Source: Cheilinus undulatus (lineage: Eukaryota > Chordata > Actinopteri > Labriformes > Labridae). From it: a stretch of DNA of 64,000 nucleotides. Numbering within the stretch: the first letter of the stretch is position 1; each line of letters starts with the position of its first letter. Made by a program: the position numbers and the translations under genes. Below are positions 1 to 12,900 of this stretch, one piece after another. The notes under the pieces were generated by a model. That model had not been told where the DNA came from, searched no databases, and was given only the letters and a program-made list of their open reading frames with translations. The DNA is taken from the NCBI RefSeq assembly GCF_018320785.1, contig NC_054885.1, positions 2,988,921 through 3,052,920 on the forward strand. The letters are read 5' to 3'.

Positions 1-515
1 ACGGCTACAACATGGCTACAACACAGGCTTTAACATGGCTACAACAGATCTTTAACACGGCTACAACATGGCTACAACACAGGCTTTAACATGGCTACAA
101 CAGATCTTTAACACGGCTACAACATGGCTACAACACAGGCTTTAACATGGCTACAACACATCTTTAACACAGCTACAACACATCTTTAACACGGCTACAA
201 CATGGCTACAACACAGGCTTTAACATGGCTACAACACATCTTTAACACGGCTACAACATGGCTACAACACAGGCTTTAACATGGCTACAACACATCTTTA
301 ACACAGCTACAACACATCTTTAACACGGCTACAACATGGCTACAACACAGGCTTTAACATGGCTACAACACATCTTTAACACGGCTACAACATGGCTACA
401 ACACAGGCTTTAACATGGCTACAACACATCTTTAACACGGCTTTAACATGGCTACAACACAGGCTTTAACATGGCTACAACACAGGCTTTAACATGGCTA
501 CAACACAGGAGTTAA
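1..515. repeat. 56-bp minisatellite, left end open
   Basis: Tandem array of a 56-bp unit. Each unit is made of five shorter subunits of about 11 bp built on ATGGCTACAAC, with variants ending ACAGGCTTTAAC and ACATCTTTAAC. Units 1 and 2 begin at positions 1 and 57 and are nearly identical. The array begins before the window and decays at about 510. No coding frame is supported. Confidence 0.9.
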
Positions 516-2822
516 CATTTTGGCCGTTATTATGCTGAGACAAAGATTGACAAAGATTTCATTATTAAAGGTCACATATTTCATTCTTTAACACTGGTCT
601 CAGAGGTCTCCAAATATTATTATTGTTGCAAAACTATTTCCAAATGCGTACAAAGATCTGCGCATAAATCTGCAAATGCGTTGACAGGTTTCCAATTGCG
701 TGCACAAAGCCACAAATATGTGTACAGTCCTGCAATTAATCTCAAAGATTTTCCATTCTGCAAAAAGAAATTTTTACACATTAGCAAACAGTTTTGCGAC
801 AATAATAGCTCCATACATTTATTCCCCCTTTATGAACTACAATAAAACTCAGGTTTTAAATAGGGTTGTCAAGATTTATCAGTCTGCAGGGCTGATAGAT
901 CACCTCCTCTCCAGGTAAATCAGCCAACCTGGGGAAAAAATAACTTTTTTTGTAAAATGATGAGATTATACCAGATGGATGTAGAAATTATCTGATAAAA
1001 CAGTAGCATGCAGGTCCACCTAGAGCTTTGACAGACTAAATCTCCTCCTTCCTTGCAAAGAACTTGAATAAACTCAGCTGCTTGGAGGTGAAATAACTAC
1101 TTTACGCATAATCAACCTGATTTAATGTTCGGAGAGTTTATGCCTTTTATTGATTAGACTATTTTCACTGTCTGGCCTGAATCATTTTCTTTTCTGTCTG
1201 TTAATTACAGTTAATTAGCCCTATAAATGAACACATAATGATTGAGTCATCATTGTGTGACTCAGTTGTCCTCAGGAGGTTTTTGTTCTATTCAGTTGAA
1301 CAAAGGGAGGGAAAGCATGCTGGTGACTGAGTAAGGATGGCTTTTGTGCTCCTTTAATCAGGTTACAACGCCCCCTGTAGGAGATCCCAGCACACTGCAA
1401 AGCTAAGAAGACTGTCCTAACACTAAACCAGCTGCTAGAGCAAAACACAACAATAGCAGATCCCTAACAGAGCTCTAACAAGAGGCACAGGATACACAGA
1501 TTTCCTCAAGTGCACACAAAATCATGCAGAAAAATCCAGATAACCAGCAGCACAGCTACAGAATCAGAGTTTCTACATTTAGTAACCAATTCATCAACAA
1601 AACAATTGATTCACAGTGTGCCATGATTTATTTATGTAAAAAAAAAAAAAAAAACTCTTTGCTCCTCTCTGGCACAAGTGAGAGGATAATAAATAAATCC
1701 TGTCATGTGTGATTCGCTGGCAGGCTGGGGTGCTCAGGGTCAGCCCTCTCCATCTCACCTGACAGCTGGAGAAATTCATACAATCCCATCAGCGCTGCAC
1801 ATGCACAGAGAGGGAGCTTCTCCCTGCATGCTCCACTCACTCTTAATTCAAATATTCATTACAAAAACGGCTGATTGAAATGGAGTTTCTCTCTTCTTTT
1901 TGGCACCTACGTGGGGAGCTGACGGATCCAAGAGCTTTCAGGAGCTGAAAAACGTCTGTCACTTCTTCTGCCTGAGCTGCTGCAGCCTCTTATTGGAAAA
2001 GACAGAATGGAAAATGAGAACTACCACTAACACTATCGCTCTTAAAGCTGGCTCCCTGCAGCTTTAATTAATGCCTATATCTGTAGATCTTGCATTTACT
2101 TATATTAAGATCATCAAAACGTCCCACACCCTAAAGCTGTACATCTACCTGCTGTTTCACCCTGTGTTTGCATTTGTGTCATGAAGGTTTTTCTACATAT
2201 TCTTGTCTGTACATGACCATAAACAGATGAAACAGTACTGTTAATTTCATATCATCAGAATGACAGAGGCTCCATAATACCATCATGGAAGTGACGGTTT
2301 CAGACTATATGTCTTCTTCCTCCGCCCCAGCTGCCTTTTTTAGAGCTGAATGCTTGCTGCACCCTCATATTCAAATGCACGCTACTATGAATTAATCGCT
2401 TTTGAACTAATTTTGTTGTATTCAGCATGCATTGTCATAAATGTATCTTGGGATTCTAGCTATGTGCTTCCTGGAGAGTCAAAGCATGCTGCTGACTAAC
2501 CCAGGGAGCTTCTTTAGAGCAGAGCCTTCTCCACCAAGTAAAACTGCAGATCCATTTTGCAATAAAATGCTCAAATGTTTGACAAGAGTGTTCCTGACTG
2601 GAATGTAGTTTGTTTAGTGGAGCAGAGTGAAGGCAGGTGGGAGTTACCACCGGCCCTTGTGTACCCATAATACTTAGCAACTGCGCAATTAAACAGACAA
2701 CTTTTGGAGTTTCAGTTCCACCCACTTTCCCAAATGAGTTTGTCTGCAACTTTCCACAGTTTATAACAATAAAGAAATAATCCTCAATCAAATAAAATTA
2801 AAAACATGACCATTCTCTACTG
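516..2822. other. Gene-free stretch, probable mgat5b intron
   Basis: No exon or RNA gene was recognised. There is a poly(A) run near 1639-1654. The part at about 1130-1280 is AT-rich, non-repetitive and carries TAATTA cores and two TGAGTCA/TGACTCA-type AP-1 sites close together, so it is a weak candidate for a conserved non-coding element. Short open frames here have no recognisable protein similarity. Confidence 0.5.
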
Positions 2823-2961
2823 CAGGGGTTCTAAAACTTTCCAGCCCATGACCCCCAAAATAAAAGGTGCTTGAGTCCAGAGACTCCAACTGTACCTGAA
2901 GGTGGCTGAACACAGAATACACAAAAACTGAACATTCTAGAGGAGTCATGTGCAGACAAGG
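2823..2961 (+). mobile_element. hAT-like element, left-end fragment
   Basis: Begins CAGGGGTTCTAAAAC and continues through a GACCCCCAAAATAAA block and a CTGTACCTGAAGGTGG block. Both blocks are shared with the longer element at 10464-11495. The fragment stops where LINE sequence begins, so it was truncated or interrupted. Confidence 0.6.
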
Positions 2962-3253
2962 CCGTCCTCGTTGAGAGGAGCCAGATGAGGTGGCTCGGGC
3001 ATCTGGTCCGGATGCCTCCTGGACGCCTCCCTGGTGAGGTTTTCCAGGCAAGTCCCACTGGGAGGAGGCCCCAGGGAAGACCCAGGATACGCTAGAAAGA
3101 CTATGTCGCCTGGCTGGCCTGGGAACGCCTTGGGATCCCCTGGGAAGAGCTGGACGAGGTGGCCAGAGAGGGAAGTCTGGGCTTCCCTGCTTAGGCTGCT
3201 GACCCCGTGACCCGATCTTGGATAATCGGAAGAAGATGGATGGATGGATGGAT
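2962..3253 (+). mobile_element. LINE 3' end with ATGG tail
   Basis: Encodes the last part of a non-LTR retrotransposon reverse transcriptase ORF (RSQMRWLGHLVRMPPGRLPG, then PTGRRPQGRPRIR), with an in-frame stop just after. The sequence ends in an (ATGG)n tail at about 3235-3253. A related copy of the same ORF region is at 19817-20257, also ending in ATGG repeats. It is a dead 5'-truncated copy. This kind of LINE end is common in teleosts; I did not settle the clade. Confidence 0.75.
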
Positions 3254-5119
3254 TATCTACAGAAACTGGCACTGATAGCCCGCTAATCGAGAATAATGTG
3301 TCCCCTTTTCTAAATCCAGTTGTCTGTGACTTGACAAGCTGAATCACAGTAAACTACAACACACTGATGCTGCCAAGGCTCGCTTCAGAGTCCTGCGACG
3401 CTTACGCTTGACAGCTGGCCACATAGTGCACATGTACGTTTTTAGAAAGTGTCATTTTCCCTGTTTACACGGAGATGGGGGCATTTTGGAAAACTTCCAC
3501 TGGAGCCTGTTTCCAAAATGTTCCATTTCCAGGTGCCAAAACGCCGTTCTCATGTAAATGGACCGCCAGAATGCTACAAAAGTCTTTTTCACCTGAAAAC
3601 GTTGTCATGTAAACAGGGCCTAAGACTACACAGTTCAGACAGATTATCTTGAGGTCATTAAAATAATAAATATATTTCCCCAGCCCTATCTTAATCTATC
3701 CTAGAGAGCAGAGGACAAACCCCCATTCAGAGAGAGGCAGTGAGGTGTTTTCCTGTTCTGTGCTGCTGCAGTGTTTATTGATTTAATACAGCTTTACATG
3801 GCGGCTACATTTTCTCAGTGAGAGCAGACGAGCACATTCAGAAGGCGAGTAAAGTCGGATTCAAACGCAGCAAACACACTCCCACAAACACACCAGCGTT
3901 CCAGCATACAGTCTTTTCCAGGACGGCAGTTTTGTAGTTTTATTCCCTTTCATGCTCTCACTCCAACACCGAGCACAGCCATGAAAATAAGATGAGCATT
4001 TGCATAAACATATTTCTGTTTCCACACAGAAAATTCCACCATGAATGCAGAAAAGAAACAACAGGAATAGAAAATGCTACCGAAAGCATGTCTGGAAGTG
4101 AACTTCATGACCCAGTTTCTAATCACTCACCCTACACAGCTGGAAATTCCTGATAAACAATATATACGCTGCAAAAATAGGCTGAAATCTGACTACCAAA
4201 TTCACTCCACACTACTGTTTTCAACAATACCACATAGGAGGCTGCTCAGTGTTGTTAGTGGATTCGTTTTATGGGGAGACATGGAGTTTCTGTGTTTACT
4301 AAATGTTTGAGCACTTCAATGCATGCTCTGATAAGGGTTAGAATACTGCAGCTAATTTAAAGCAGTAATGCCAATCACAGCTGGAATGTTAAACCTCCTG
4401 CTGCTCCCCACAGGGGACCATCGACAACCCAGAAGTCTGCAGCAACGTCTACTCACCAGGGATGCTACAACACTGGGATTTTCAACTTCGATATGTTTAA
4501 AATAAAAAATATGTTATGGTGAACTTATTTTAGAAGCAAATATGCTCAAAAAACTGTAGATAAACCATGTTTGCCACCCACACACCATCACCAGTCAACA
4601 GCAGGCCACCACACCTCACAGATAAACCAGTGAGAACACTGTATCTGATTACAATATCTCTCTATGCAGATGACACTGTTCTGCACAGTTCTATCGACAG
4701 TCTGCTAACTTAACTCTTCTTCAACACCAGCAACAAGACATTTGTGCATCATTCAGCGGGGATCTGGAGTGGAAATAACCCTGCAGCGGACGCTTAACCA
4801 AAATAAATAAAAGCCATTTTTAACCAATAAATGAACAAATAAAAAGACAAATACATAGACATATGGTGTTTCACTTACATTTCCAACTTTGTTCATCAGT
4901 CAGTGGACAACACAACCGTGTCTGTCAACAATATCTTCCCCCTCAAATACAAGGAACAGTCATACAGCTAGCCACGATCACTACCCACAGCCAATCACAG
5001 CTCTTTCTCTCAACACACACAGAGGTCCATTCAAATTTGATGTACTGCTGACTGTGCAGGCTAGCAAATTATTTGAGACCTTTATTTGACTCAGAACATG
5101 ACTCAGCAAATAGAAGCAG
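3254..5119. other. Gene-free stretch, probable mgat5b intron
   Basis: Nothing recognisable. There are short frames only, with no supported exon, RNA gene or clear transposon end. Confidence 0.45.
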
Positions 5120-5850
5120 CAGTGTTACTCAACCCTGCTCAACCAAAGGGCCAAACGGTTGAACTGGAAAAGCACCTGGAGAGCACAGACCTCCGCCTTT
5201 AGCCCTATCTCCCAATAGTACAGAATCCTTTAAAAAATTCCTGGATCCAGACGGTGATCCGAATCACTCCCAAAATCTAATCAGTTCTTCCTTATGCCAT
5301 TTCTGACAGTTCCTGAAAATTTCATCAAAATCCATTCATAACTTTTTGAGTTATGTTGCTAACAAACAAACAAACCCTGCTGATCAATAACCTCCTTGGC
5401 GGAGGTAAAAATACATTTGCAAGAGCCACAATCTAAGTGGTGAAAAGTGGCAATTAAAATAAGTTAAAAGTGGCAAAAATAGTAAAAAAAGCAGCAAACA
5501 CTGGGAGAAAAGTGGAAAAAATGGGTGTGAAGCGACTAAAATGGGCAAAAATCAGAAAAAGGTGGGAAAATGGGCAAAAAGTAGCATTTAATAACAAAAG
5601 GCAGCTTAAAAGGGTGAGAAGTGGCAAAAAAATGAATTACAGGTGGCAAAAATGGTCCAAAAGTGGCAAAAAGGTTGAGAAAAATGAATGAAAAGTGACT
5701 AAAATGGGCAAAAATTGGAAAAAGCTGGATGAAAGTGTCAAACGGGAGAAAAAAGACAAAAAGAAGTGGCAAAAATGGGTGAAAAGTGGCAAAAAATGAG
5801 TTACAGGTGGCAAAAATGGACAAAACGGCTAGCTTCAAGAGGAGAAACAA
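5120..5850 (+). mobile_element. Non-autonomous element with GTGGCAAAAATGGG array
   Basis: Starts with CAGTGTTACTCAACCCTGCT, a sequence also found inside the elements at 24529-25754 (reverse orientation) and 47195-48286. It continues as TTTGCAAGAGCCACAATCTAAG, then into a degenerate array of AAAAATGGGC / GTGGCAAAAA motifs from about 5430 to 5830. A different dispersed repeat (5164-5408) is inserted between the head and the array. The right end is not clearly bounded. Confidence 0.55.
5164..5408 (+). repeat. Dispersed LINE/SINE-like tail repeat, copy 1
   Basis: About 245 bp running from CTGGAAAAGCACCTGGAGAG through TTCCTGGATCCAGACGGTGA and GAGTTATGTTGCTAACAAAC to CCTCCTTGGCGGAGGTAA. Two further copies lie at about 33790 and 34230. 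The (ACAA)n-like run before a fixed 3' end suggests a retroposon tail. It sits inside another element, so it inserted later. Confidence 0.6.
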
Positions 5851-8183
5851 GTAAGAGGCAGTGATTTATGGTTCAAAAGTGATTTTACCATTGATAAACT
5901 GTGTCACTTCCTGTCGTGTACGACAGCGCCGGTCTGGAAGGCGTTTTAATGATCACATTCAGAGACAAACTGTCACCCAGCCTCCATTCCTTGCTGCTGC
6001 AGTGGGACCTTTGGTTCTTCTTTGCTGCTCTGAAACGGTAGCTTGTGCATGCAGCATTTTCAGGTAGAGAAGAAGAATTGATTTATGGTTTATATTGCTA
6101 ACAGTTGGCATGGCTAAATGAAGCAAAATTAAACCAAATGGTGACAGATTGGTGCATAAACTGATGTGCTCGCCGATACCAACACCTGCATTTTAAACAG
6201 CTGATAACCAACACCTTGGTATCTGAACATCCCTAACATGTTGACATTTCAGTACCTACAAATCTGTGGAACAGTGTTGACAAAGTGCTGAAGTAACAAT
6301 AGTAGATTGTAGATCAGTCTCTAAATTTCTATCAATTACAGCTGAATGAAATAAAGCATCCATCTGAGACGTGTATTTGTTAAGAATCACTCACCAACCC
6401 TCAGTTCAACCCCCCACCTGCAGCACAATCCATGAGAAAATCACTCCTTTCCCACCAGGTGACTGAGAGAGAGAAGAATGAGCCATCATCTTTAATTCAC
6501 ATTTCTCTTTTTCTTCTTCTTCCAGGCTGACAGGCCAGGCAGCCGGCTGCATATTAATTTCCAGTTATTCTTGACTGCCAGCGAGGCAACATCAGAAGCA
6601 AAAGGTCAGTTTATTTTATCTGGAACACTCTGAAGAGAAGGAGCCGAGCGCTTCTATTTCTAGATGATTGTTTATCTGGTTTTTAATAAAAAACATTTCT
6701 CATAAAAGAACCCATGCTCACAGCTCTGATGGACCTGCAAATACCACAGCCCCGCGAGGAGCTGTGTTGGTTTGGACAATTTTAATGCATCACGGCGAGG
6801 AGAGCGCTGAGCCATGTAATAAAAAGTTCCAGCAGTGTCTAAAGGCTGGCCGGGATGCTCCCTGCACACCTGAGGCTCTGCTGCTCCAATAAGAGGTGGA
6901 TTTAAGACTTTCAGGCAGTGAGATGAGATACAAACTCCAGGGTTAATATAAGACACTGATGCTGGAGAACATAAAACTGCAGTTTCCTGAGTGCCCACTA
7001 GAGGCTGGCTCTAAAAATAAGGCTTTTTGTCAGTGACCTAAAACCAAAAACCTATGTTTTCAAAAATATCCACAGATACAATCCTGTGCAGAAGTTTAGG
7101 CATGTAGGGCTGACAGCATCGGTTTGTCTGAGCCTTTTTACACCTGGTAATACGTCCAGAGACCGCCAGCGGTTTCCGTGCCCTTGTGACATCCACAGCA
7201 TGACTAGGGCAACCCATCAACCCACCTGGGTGGTACCCTAGGATGTGCTTACCCTCCACATCCACCCCTTACACCATCGTAAAGGTGGGGGCTTTTTTTC
7301 ATCAGATTGTTGTCCCATGCCCCTGGACATCCAGAGCACTGCCAGGGTTGTGTCAATCCTCCATCCCCCCCCCGAAGATGCACGCTTACTCTCCACGTCT
7401 ACGCCTCACCTCAGCCTCAGATTTTAGTCCAAACAGGTGTTGCACACTTGGACAAAAACAGGGACTTCCAGGTGTGCATGGGTTCGTTTAATAAACCTTT
7501 GACTGTAAATACAAGAACACAAGCACATCAGTTAAGCATGAAATCATATCAGCGGGCATCTCTGTCTACTGCACAACATGTACACTTACTCGCTCACTGG
7601 CACCAGTGCTAATAAATATATTCCGTCATTCACACTCACACTGAAAATATTCTGCACACTCACACAGTACAAATTAAAGCAGGAAGTCTGATAATCTACT
7701 GGCATCTTCGCGGGCAAAATACGTCAGGCATGTTTTTTCATTGTTTATGTGGAAAAAAAAGCCGGTGGAAGAAGATTTCTGGTTTTGTCCTTTTCTACGC
7801 CACCTTTCTTCTTGGTTGCCGTTTGTTTGTGACGACAGCGCCCCTTAGGGGCAGAGGTTGTAGATGGTCTGACCGTTTGGTCCGTTTGACTAAGAGCAGT
7901 GAGAACGCGAACCAAGCCAAAGGACAGTGCAACAATGCCGCAATTTATGCTCCAAAACGTACAGAGTCCCTCGGACTATCAGGTGTGAAAACAACCTAGG
8001 ACCAAATACCTGGATCTTTGATTTGGCTCTAGAGACGTGCCTTCCCAGCGATTCAGGCTCCTCACTCCCCAAGTAAAGATCCCCCAAAGGCAAGGGAAAT
8101 TTATTCAGACATTTGTTTATCGCAGTGTTGATATTAGGTACCAGCAATTCAATATATAGAGTTAGGAATACACCACGTTGCTA
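5851..8183. other. Gene-free stretch, probable mgat5b intron
   Basis: No exon was recognised. The part at about 6460-6620 is non-repetitive and includes a pyrimidine tract and TTCCAG resembling a splice acceptor, but no coding frame follows it. The rest carries only short, unconvincing frames. Confidence 0.45.
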
Positions 8184-9167
8184 CAGTCATGGATGAAAGT
8201 ATTGGCACCCCTGGAATTTTTCCAGAAAATACACCATTTCTCCCAGATATTGTTGCAATTACAAATGTTTTTGGGATACACATGTTTTTGCTTTTATGTG
8301 CATTGGAGCAACACAAAAAATCCTAAGAAAAAAAAAATTGACATAATTTTACACAAAACTCAAAAAATGGGCTGGACAAAATGATTGTCCCCCTTTTAAA
8401 ACTGTGGGTAAATCATTTTATTTCAAGCATGTGATGCTCATTTAAACTCACCTGTGGCAGTAACAGGTGCTGGCAATCTAGAAATCACACCTGAAGCCAG
8501 TTAGAATGTCTAAAAGTTGACTCAACCTTTGTGTTGTGTGTCTGTGTGTGTCACACTAAGCATGGAGAAGAGAAAGAAGAGCCCAGAATTGTCTGAGGAC
8601 TTAAGAAGTAAAACTGTGGAAAAATATGAACAATCTCAAGGTTAAAGACCATCTCCAGAGATCTAGAAATTCCTTTGTCCACTGTGTGTAATATAATCAA
8701 GAAGTTTATAACCCATGGAGCTGTGGCTGATCTCCCTGGATGTGGACAGAAGAGAAAAAATGACAAAAGAATGCAACACAGGATAGTTGGAATGGTGGAT
8801 AAACATCCTCAGTCATCTTCCACACAAATTCAGGCTGTCCTGCAGACTCAGGGTGCAAAAGTGTCAGCTGGGACCATACGTGGTCATCTGAATGAGATGA
8901 AGCGCTATGGCAGTTATTTTTTTTCCAAGGGTTTGAAACCAAATATTAAGTTGAGGGTGCCAACAATTTTGATCGGCCAATTTTTTGAGTTTTGTGTAAA
9001 ATTATGTCAATGTTGTTTTTTTCTTCAGATTTTTTGTGTTGCTCCAATGCACATAAAGGAAATAAACACATGTATACCAAAAACATTTGTAACTGCAACA
9101 ATATATGGGAGAAATGGTGTGTTTTCTGGAAAAATTCCAGGGGTGCCAATACTTTCGTCCATGACTG
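8184..9167 (+). mobile_element. Tc1/mariner-like element, internally deleted (984 bp)
   Basis: Bounded by long inverted repeats of about 200 bp (8184-8385 and 8966-9167), each starting CAGTCATGGAtGAAAGTATT (one base differs between ends). It is flanked by TA on both sides (8182-8183 and 9168-9169), the Tc1 target-site signature. Between the repeats lies only the DNA-binding part of a transposase; the DDE catalytic part is missing. It could move only with a helper transposase. Confidence 0.9.
8675..8900 (+). pseudogene. Tc1 transposase N-terminal fragment
   Basis: Open frame of about 75 codons that reads as the paired-like helix-turn-helix region of Tc1-family transposases (ADLPGCGQKRK, then SSTQIQAVL and SAGTIRGHLNE). 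Upstream residues of the same domain (LSEDLRSKTVEK) can be read near 8590 in another frame, so there is at least one frameshift. After HLNE the frame runs directly into the right inverted repeat, so the catalytic domain is deleted. Confidence 0.85.
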
Positions 9168-9169
9168 TA

Positions 9170-10463
9170 TGTATTAAAACTATTTTGACACCTCAGAAAC
9201 AAAAATAGAAGTCCTTGACACCCAGTATTGAGTCATCTCTTGTTTTCAATCACCAAATAACACACAAAACCCTCCTACACACAGTCTAAATTATTCAAAT
9301 GTATTTATAATGTGTTGGTGAAAAGTGTTGACACTGAAAATTCCAAAAGGTTTAATAGTTTGAGCTAAATATTCGATAGTCTTTATGCAGCAGGTTTTGC
9401 TAATTTTCCATACTATCAGTTGTTAAAATGATTAATTCTATTGTTTAAAAGTGTTGTGCTAAAGAGTACCAAGGATTTCTAAAACCTTAATCTGCCTTTT
9501 GTCCCTTCCTACCATCTTCTCCTTGAGGAGGAGCACTAATGTGTTCGCCTGCAGAAAAACAGAGTTTTTCCATCTGTGACTGCCGGATGCTTAGAGGAAA
9601 AAAAAGCTCGCAGGTAAGAGAAGCAGAGCGCATTAACATCCCAACCATTTAGTCTGCTCTGACCAAGAAAAAGCCTGAAAGCTTCCTCGGCCTCCTTTTG
9701 TGTGAAAGCTGCATTTAGAGCCCCGAGGTAAAGGGACACGCTGTGAAGGTGGTCTTCAAAGAGCTTATTAGGAAGCTACAGTACACCTCTGCAGCCTTTA
9801 AGATATCTGGGATCAAATGCCTCAGCCTTTCAAACCTCCCACTTTGGCAGAAATAGCCTCCCCCCCGCCCCCTGCCTTCTTTTTAACATCATTAGTTTCC
9901 TCTACCTTCAAAGGGAGGTAATGAAGAAAGCGCACGCATTTTCAATCTGGATACAGCTCCGTGTCCAAATACAACTACGAGGCTTTTTTAGTCTCTGGGC
10001 TCTGAGAGTGCTACGCTTTCAAACAGTAATTTAACTCTCATTTTTACAGGAGATAAAAACTCTGAGAGAGAAACGAGGATGTTTTAATGAGTAGGGACAA
10101 CAAAAGATGGTCGAAAAGCTTCAAGCATCTTAGAGTAGAGCTGTTTGGATAAAACTGTTAAATGTTGATCCCATTCTAGTGAAAATCCACCAGGATCAGC
10201 CCAACGGCAACAAGTCCAAGGCATCCAGTCTTTGGTGTTCTCTTGATTTCATTCATCAATTATTGTCAACAAACCTGTGATGGCACACTGAACTCACGTC
10301 AAGATCAAAAATGATGTTAAACTACACCTGAGGTTAACTTTCATTTCTTTCTTGCTGAGGTGTGACAGGCTTCTTCTGACAACACCGCATTTCCACCAAG
10401 AAAAGTAACAACTACGGGCTTTCATTGTAAAGAACCTAGTGTACTGAGTACTGTACTGTAGTG
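9170..10463. other. Gene-free stretch, probable mgat5b intron
   Basis: No exon was recognised. The blocks at about 9530-9740 and 9780-10030 are non-repetitive, mixed-composition sequence. The 67-codon minus-strand frame there has no family similarity I can name and no convincing splice context. Confidence 0.4.
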
Positions 10464-11495
10464 CAGGGGTTCTCAACCTTTTCAGCCAGGACCCCCAAAA
10501 TAAAGGTACCAGAGCCCGGGGACCCCCACTGTACCTGAAGGTGGTTGAACACAGACATGCACATTCTAGAATAGTCATGTGGAGACAAAGCTGTACATAA
10601 GGGGTATACAGGGGAGAGCTTTCAGGGGCCCAGCCAAACTGGGGGCCCATGGAGGTCAACAAAACCATGGTCTGTTGTAAAGTTAAGCATTGATATCCTT
10701 ATCTTATATTTAACCTGAAAAAATAACCACTCTTATCAATGAATCAAGTCTCTTTGTTAAATCATTTGTGTTGTATATTGCCTTTTTAAAGATGTTAATC
10801 TATTTTATAAATAATAATAATAATAATTAAAATGGGTTAGAAATTGAAAAAATGAGCTAATAATGACAAAAAAAATGGAGGGAAAGGTGGTGAAATTGCA
10901 TTTTAAAAGTAGCAGAAATGGGTTAGAAGTGGCAAAAATTATGTAAGAATGGCAAAAAATAACCGAAAAAAGGCAAAAATGGGCATAAATATTGGTAAAA
11001 TTGAATTAAAAGTGGCTGAAAAGGCTTTAAATTGGCAAAAATGGGTGGAAACCTGGTGAAATGGGAAGAAAAATCGATATGAACTGGCAAAATAGTGCTG
11101 ACTGAAAAAGAAAAAAAGGCAGAAATGGGTCAAACTGGCATATCTGATAGTGAAATGTGGTTAAAATGGGAAAAAATGGGCATAAAAAGTAGAAAAATGG
11201 GGATAATAGTGGCAATTATGGGTCAACAGAATGGCAAGAATTGGTTTAGAAGTGGCAAAAAAAGTGGTGGAAAGGCTTTAAAATGGCAAAAATAAGCATT
11301 AAATGCCAAAAATGTGTTAAAATTTGATTTGTGGGAGAAAATGATGAAAACTGATTAAGATTTGGCAAAATTGGTGTAAAGTAGCAACAGAGGAATTTAA
11401 AAAATATTATAAGTTTTTTTTTAGGGAATCTGGAGACCTCCTTTCAGTGTCTGGCGACGTTCAAGGGGGTTCAGACCCCAAGGTTGAGAACCTTG
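10464..11495 (+). mobile_element. hAT-like non-autonomous element with internal array
   Basis: Left end CAGGGGTTCTCAACCTTTTC; right end reads GGTTGAGAACCTTG, so the ends are inverted repeats of about 15 bp typical of hAT elements. An 8-bp target duplication is not recognisable. Inside is the GGGGAGAGCTTTCAGGGGCC module (about 10591-10648), followed by a degenerate AAAAATGGG / GTGGCAAAAA array (about 10830-11340). No transposase is encoded. Confidence 0.7.
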
Positions 11496-12900
11496 GGGTC
11501 AGCAACTGCATGTTGCTGTTATTACAGACTTTAAAGAGGAGAGGATTTTACCTTATTGCTCTGCTTCACATGACTTTTACTGACACGAATGACGTTTGGC
11601 TTTTTTTCTGGCTGCTCTTTAATGTCAGAATGAATTAAGCTGTTGTCACATATCACTCTGCTATACTAGCAGTGGCATCAGTTAGGCTGTGTGCTCTACT
11701 ACACATGCATGTAAACAGAAATTCTGCTGGTGACAGTATTGACACCAGTTTATCACCCACCACTTACAGAGTGGATCTGAATCATGCCAGAGACCCCGTC
11801 CTCAGGCAGACCTGTACGTCACACTTGCATGATGTATACGGAGCCAGACTTTGAGGTCAAGAGTACTCAGAAAAAGAAATTACCCCAGTGTAGAGTTTTT
11901 AAAGTTCTGCTACTTTTCAATATCAGTTGTTCAAATATCAGAGACTGCACCATTTATCAAAAAACATAAAAATGTTGGCGTTTCTATAAAATAAGACTGT
12001 GACAGGGAGCAGAGCCGTAGAGAAATGTATGCGGACTGAAGAATTGGAGGGAAACAGGCAGGCAGTGAGAGGAGAGAGCGATGCCGGCGGCAGAAAGACA
12101 ATAATTACATATTTCTCTTCTAACCTTTTGCTCCCAGGCAATCGTTGCCATTCAGAGGAGCAACAATAAATGAGGCAGTTGCTCCTCTCGGCGCTGCCTG
12201 GCCGTTCTGTTTACCCTTTTAGTTTCAAAACACTCTGCTGCCTCCACTGCTTGCATGAATCTTTTACATTTCCTGCATGAGTGCATGTTGCAGACATGTT
12301 TGCGTACAGACCGTCTCCCCTGCATCTCTCCGCAGCATCCAGCAGCAGCTCGGCCTCGTCTCGCTGGGCGCGTGCAGGATCTGGATTAGTATTTCCAGCT
12401 CATTCATTACACCGACTCTCCGTGCAGCTAATCGTCATTCCACAAATGCACATGAACACAAATACACAAACACACGCAGCAAACAGAGGGTGAAAATTTT
12501 CACAGGCTGGCTCTCGCTGGTTAGCGGCCAGGCAGCGTTTAATGAGCTGGAGGCCAGATGCTTTCCCCCGACTGCAGCTTATGAGTAGTTAATTAATCAG
12601 ACAGCTTTCCTTTCCTATACACCCCCACTCGTCCTTCTCTGTTTGTCTCGGCTTCACCATGAACCAGCCAGGCGTGGATTATCTCACATATAGGTGGAAT
12701 CCTTGAATGATCTCAACAGAAAACACCTGCAGCATTTGCTGATAGATTCACTGCATTATAACACCTACAGAGTCGCTCTTCTTCTCTGTCCGTGTGACTC
12801 AGTAAGGTCGTTCTGATGAATGCACCAGACGTTGATACTTCCTAACATGTAGCATCAGGTAATAATGACTGTAGCAAACAATGCACCAACCAAACAGACA
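11496..12900. other. Gene-free stretch with possible conserved non-coding block
   Basis: No exon was identified. The part at about 12060-12600 is non-repetitive, has balanced composition and contains TAATTAATCAG and clustered CAGGCA/TGCCTGG motifs. This composition is unlike the repeat-derived sequence around it, so it is a candidate intronic regulatory element. The overlapping open frames at 12277-12588 have no recognisable domain. Confidence 0.4.

Noticed and set aside
12277-12588. 103-codon plus-strand frame in mgat5b intron
   Set aside because: No domain, overlapping second frame of similar length, no splice support; more likely non-coding.
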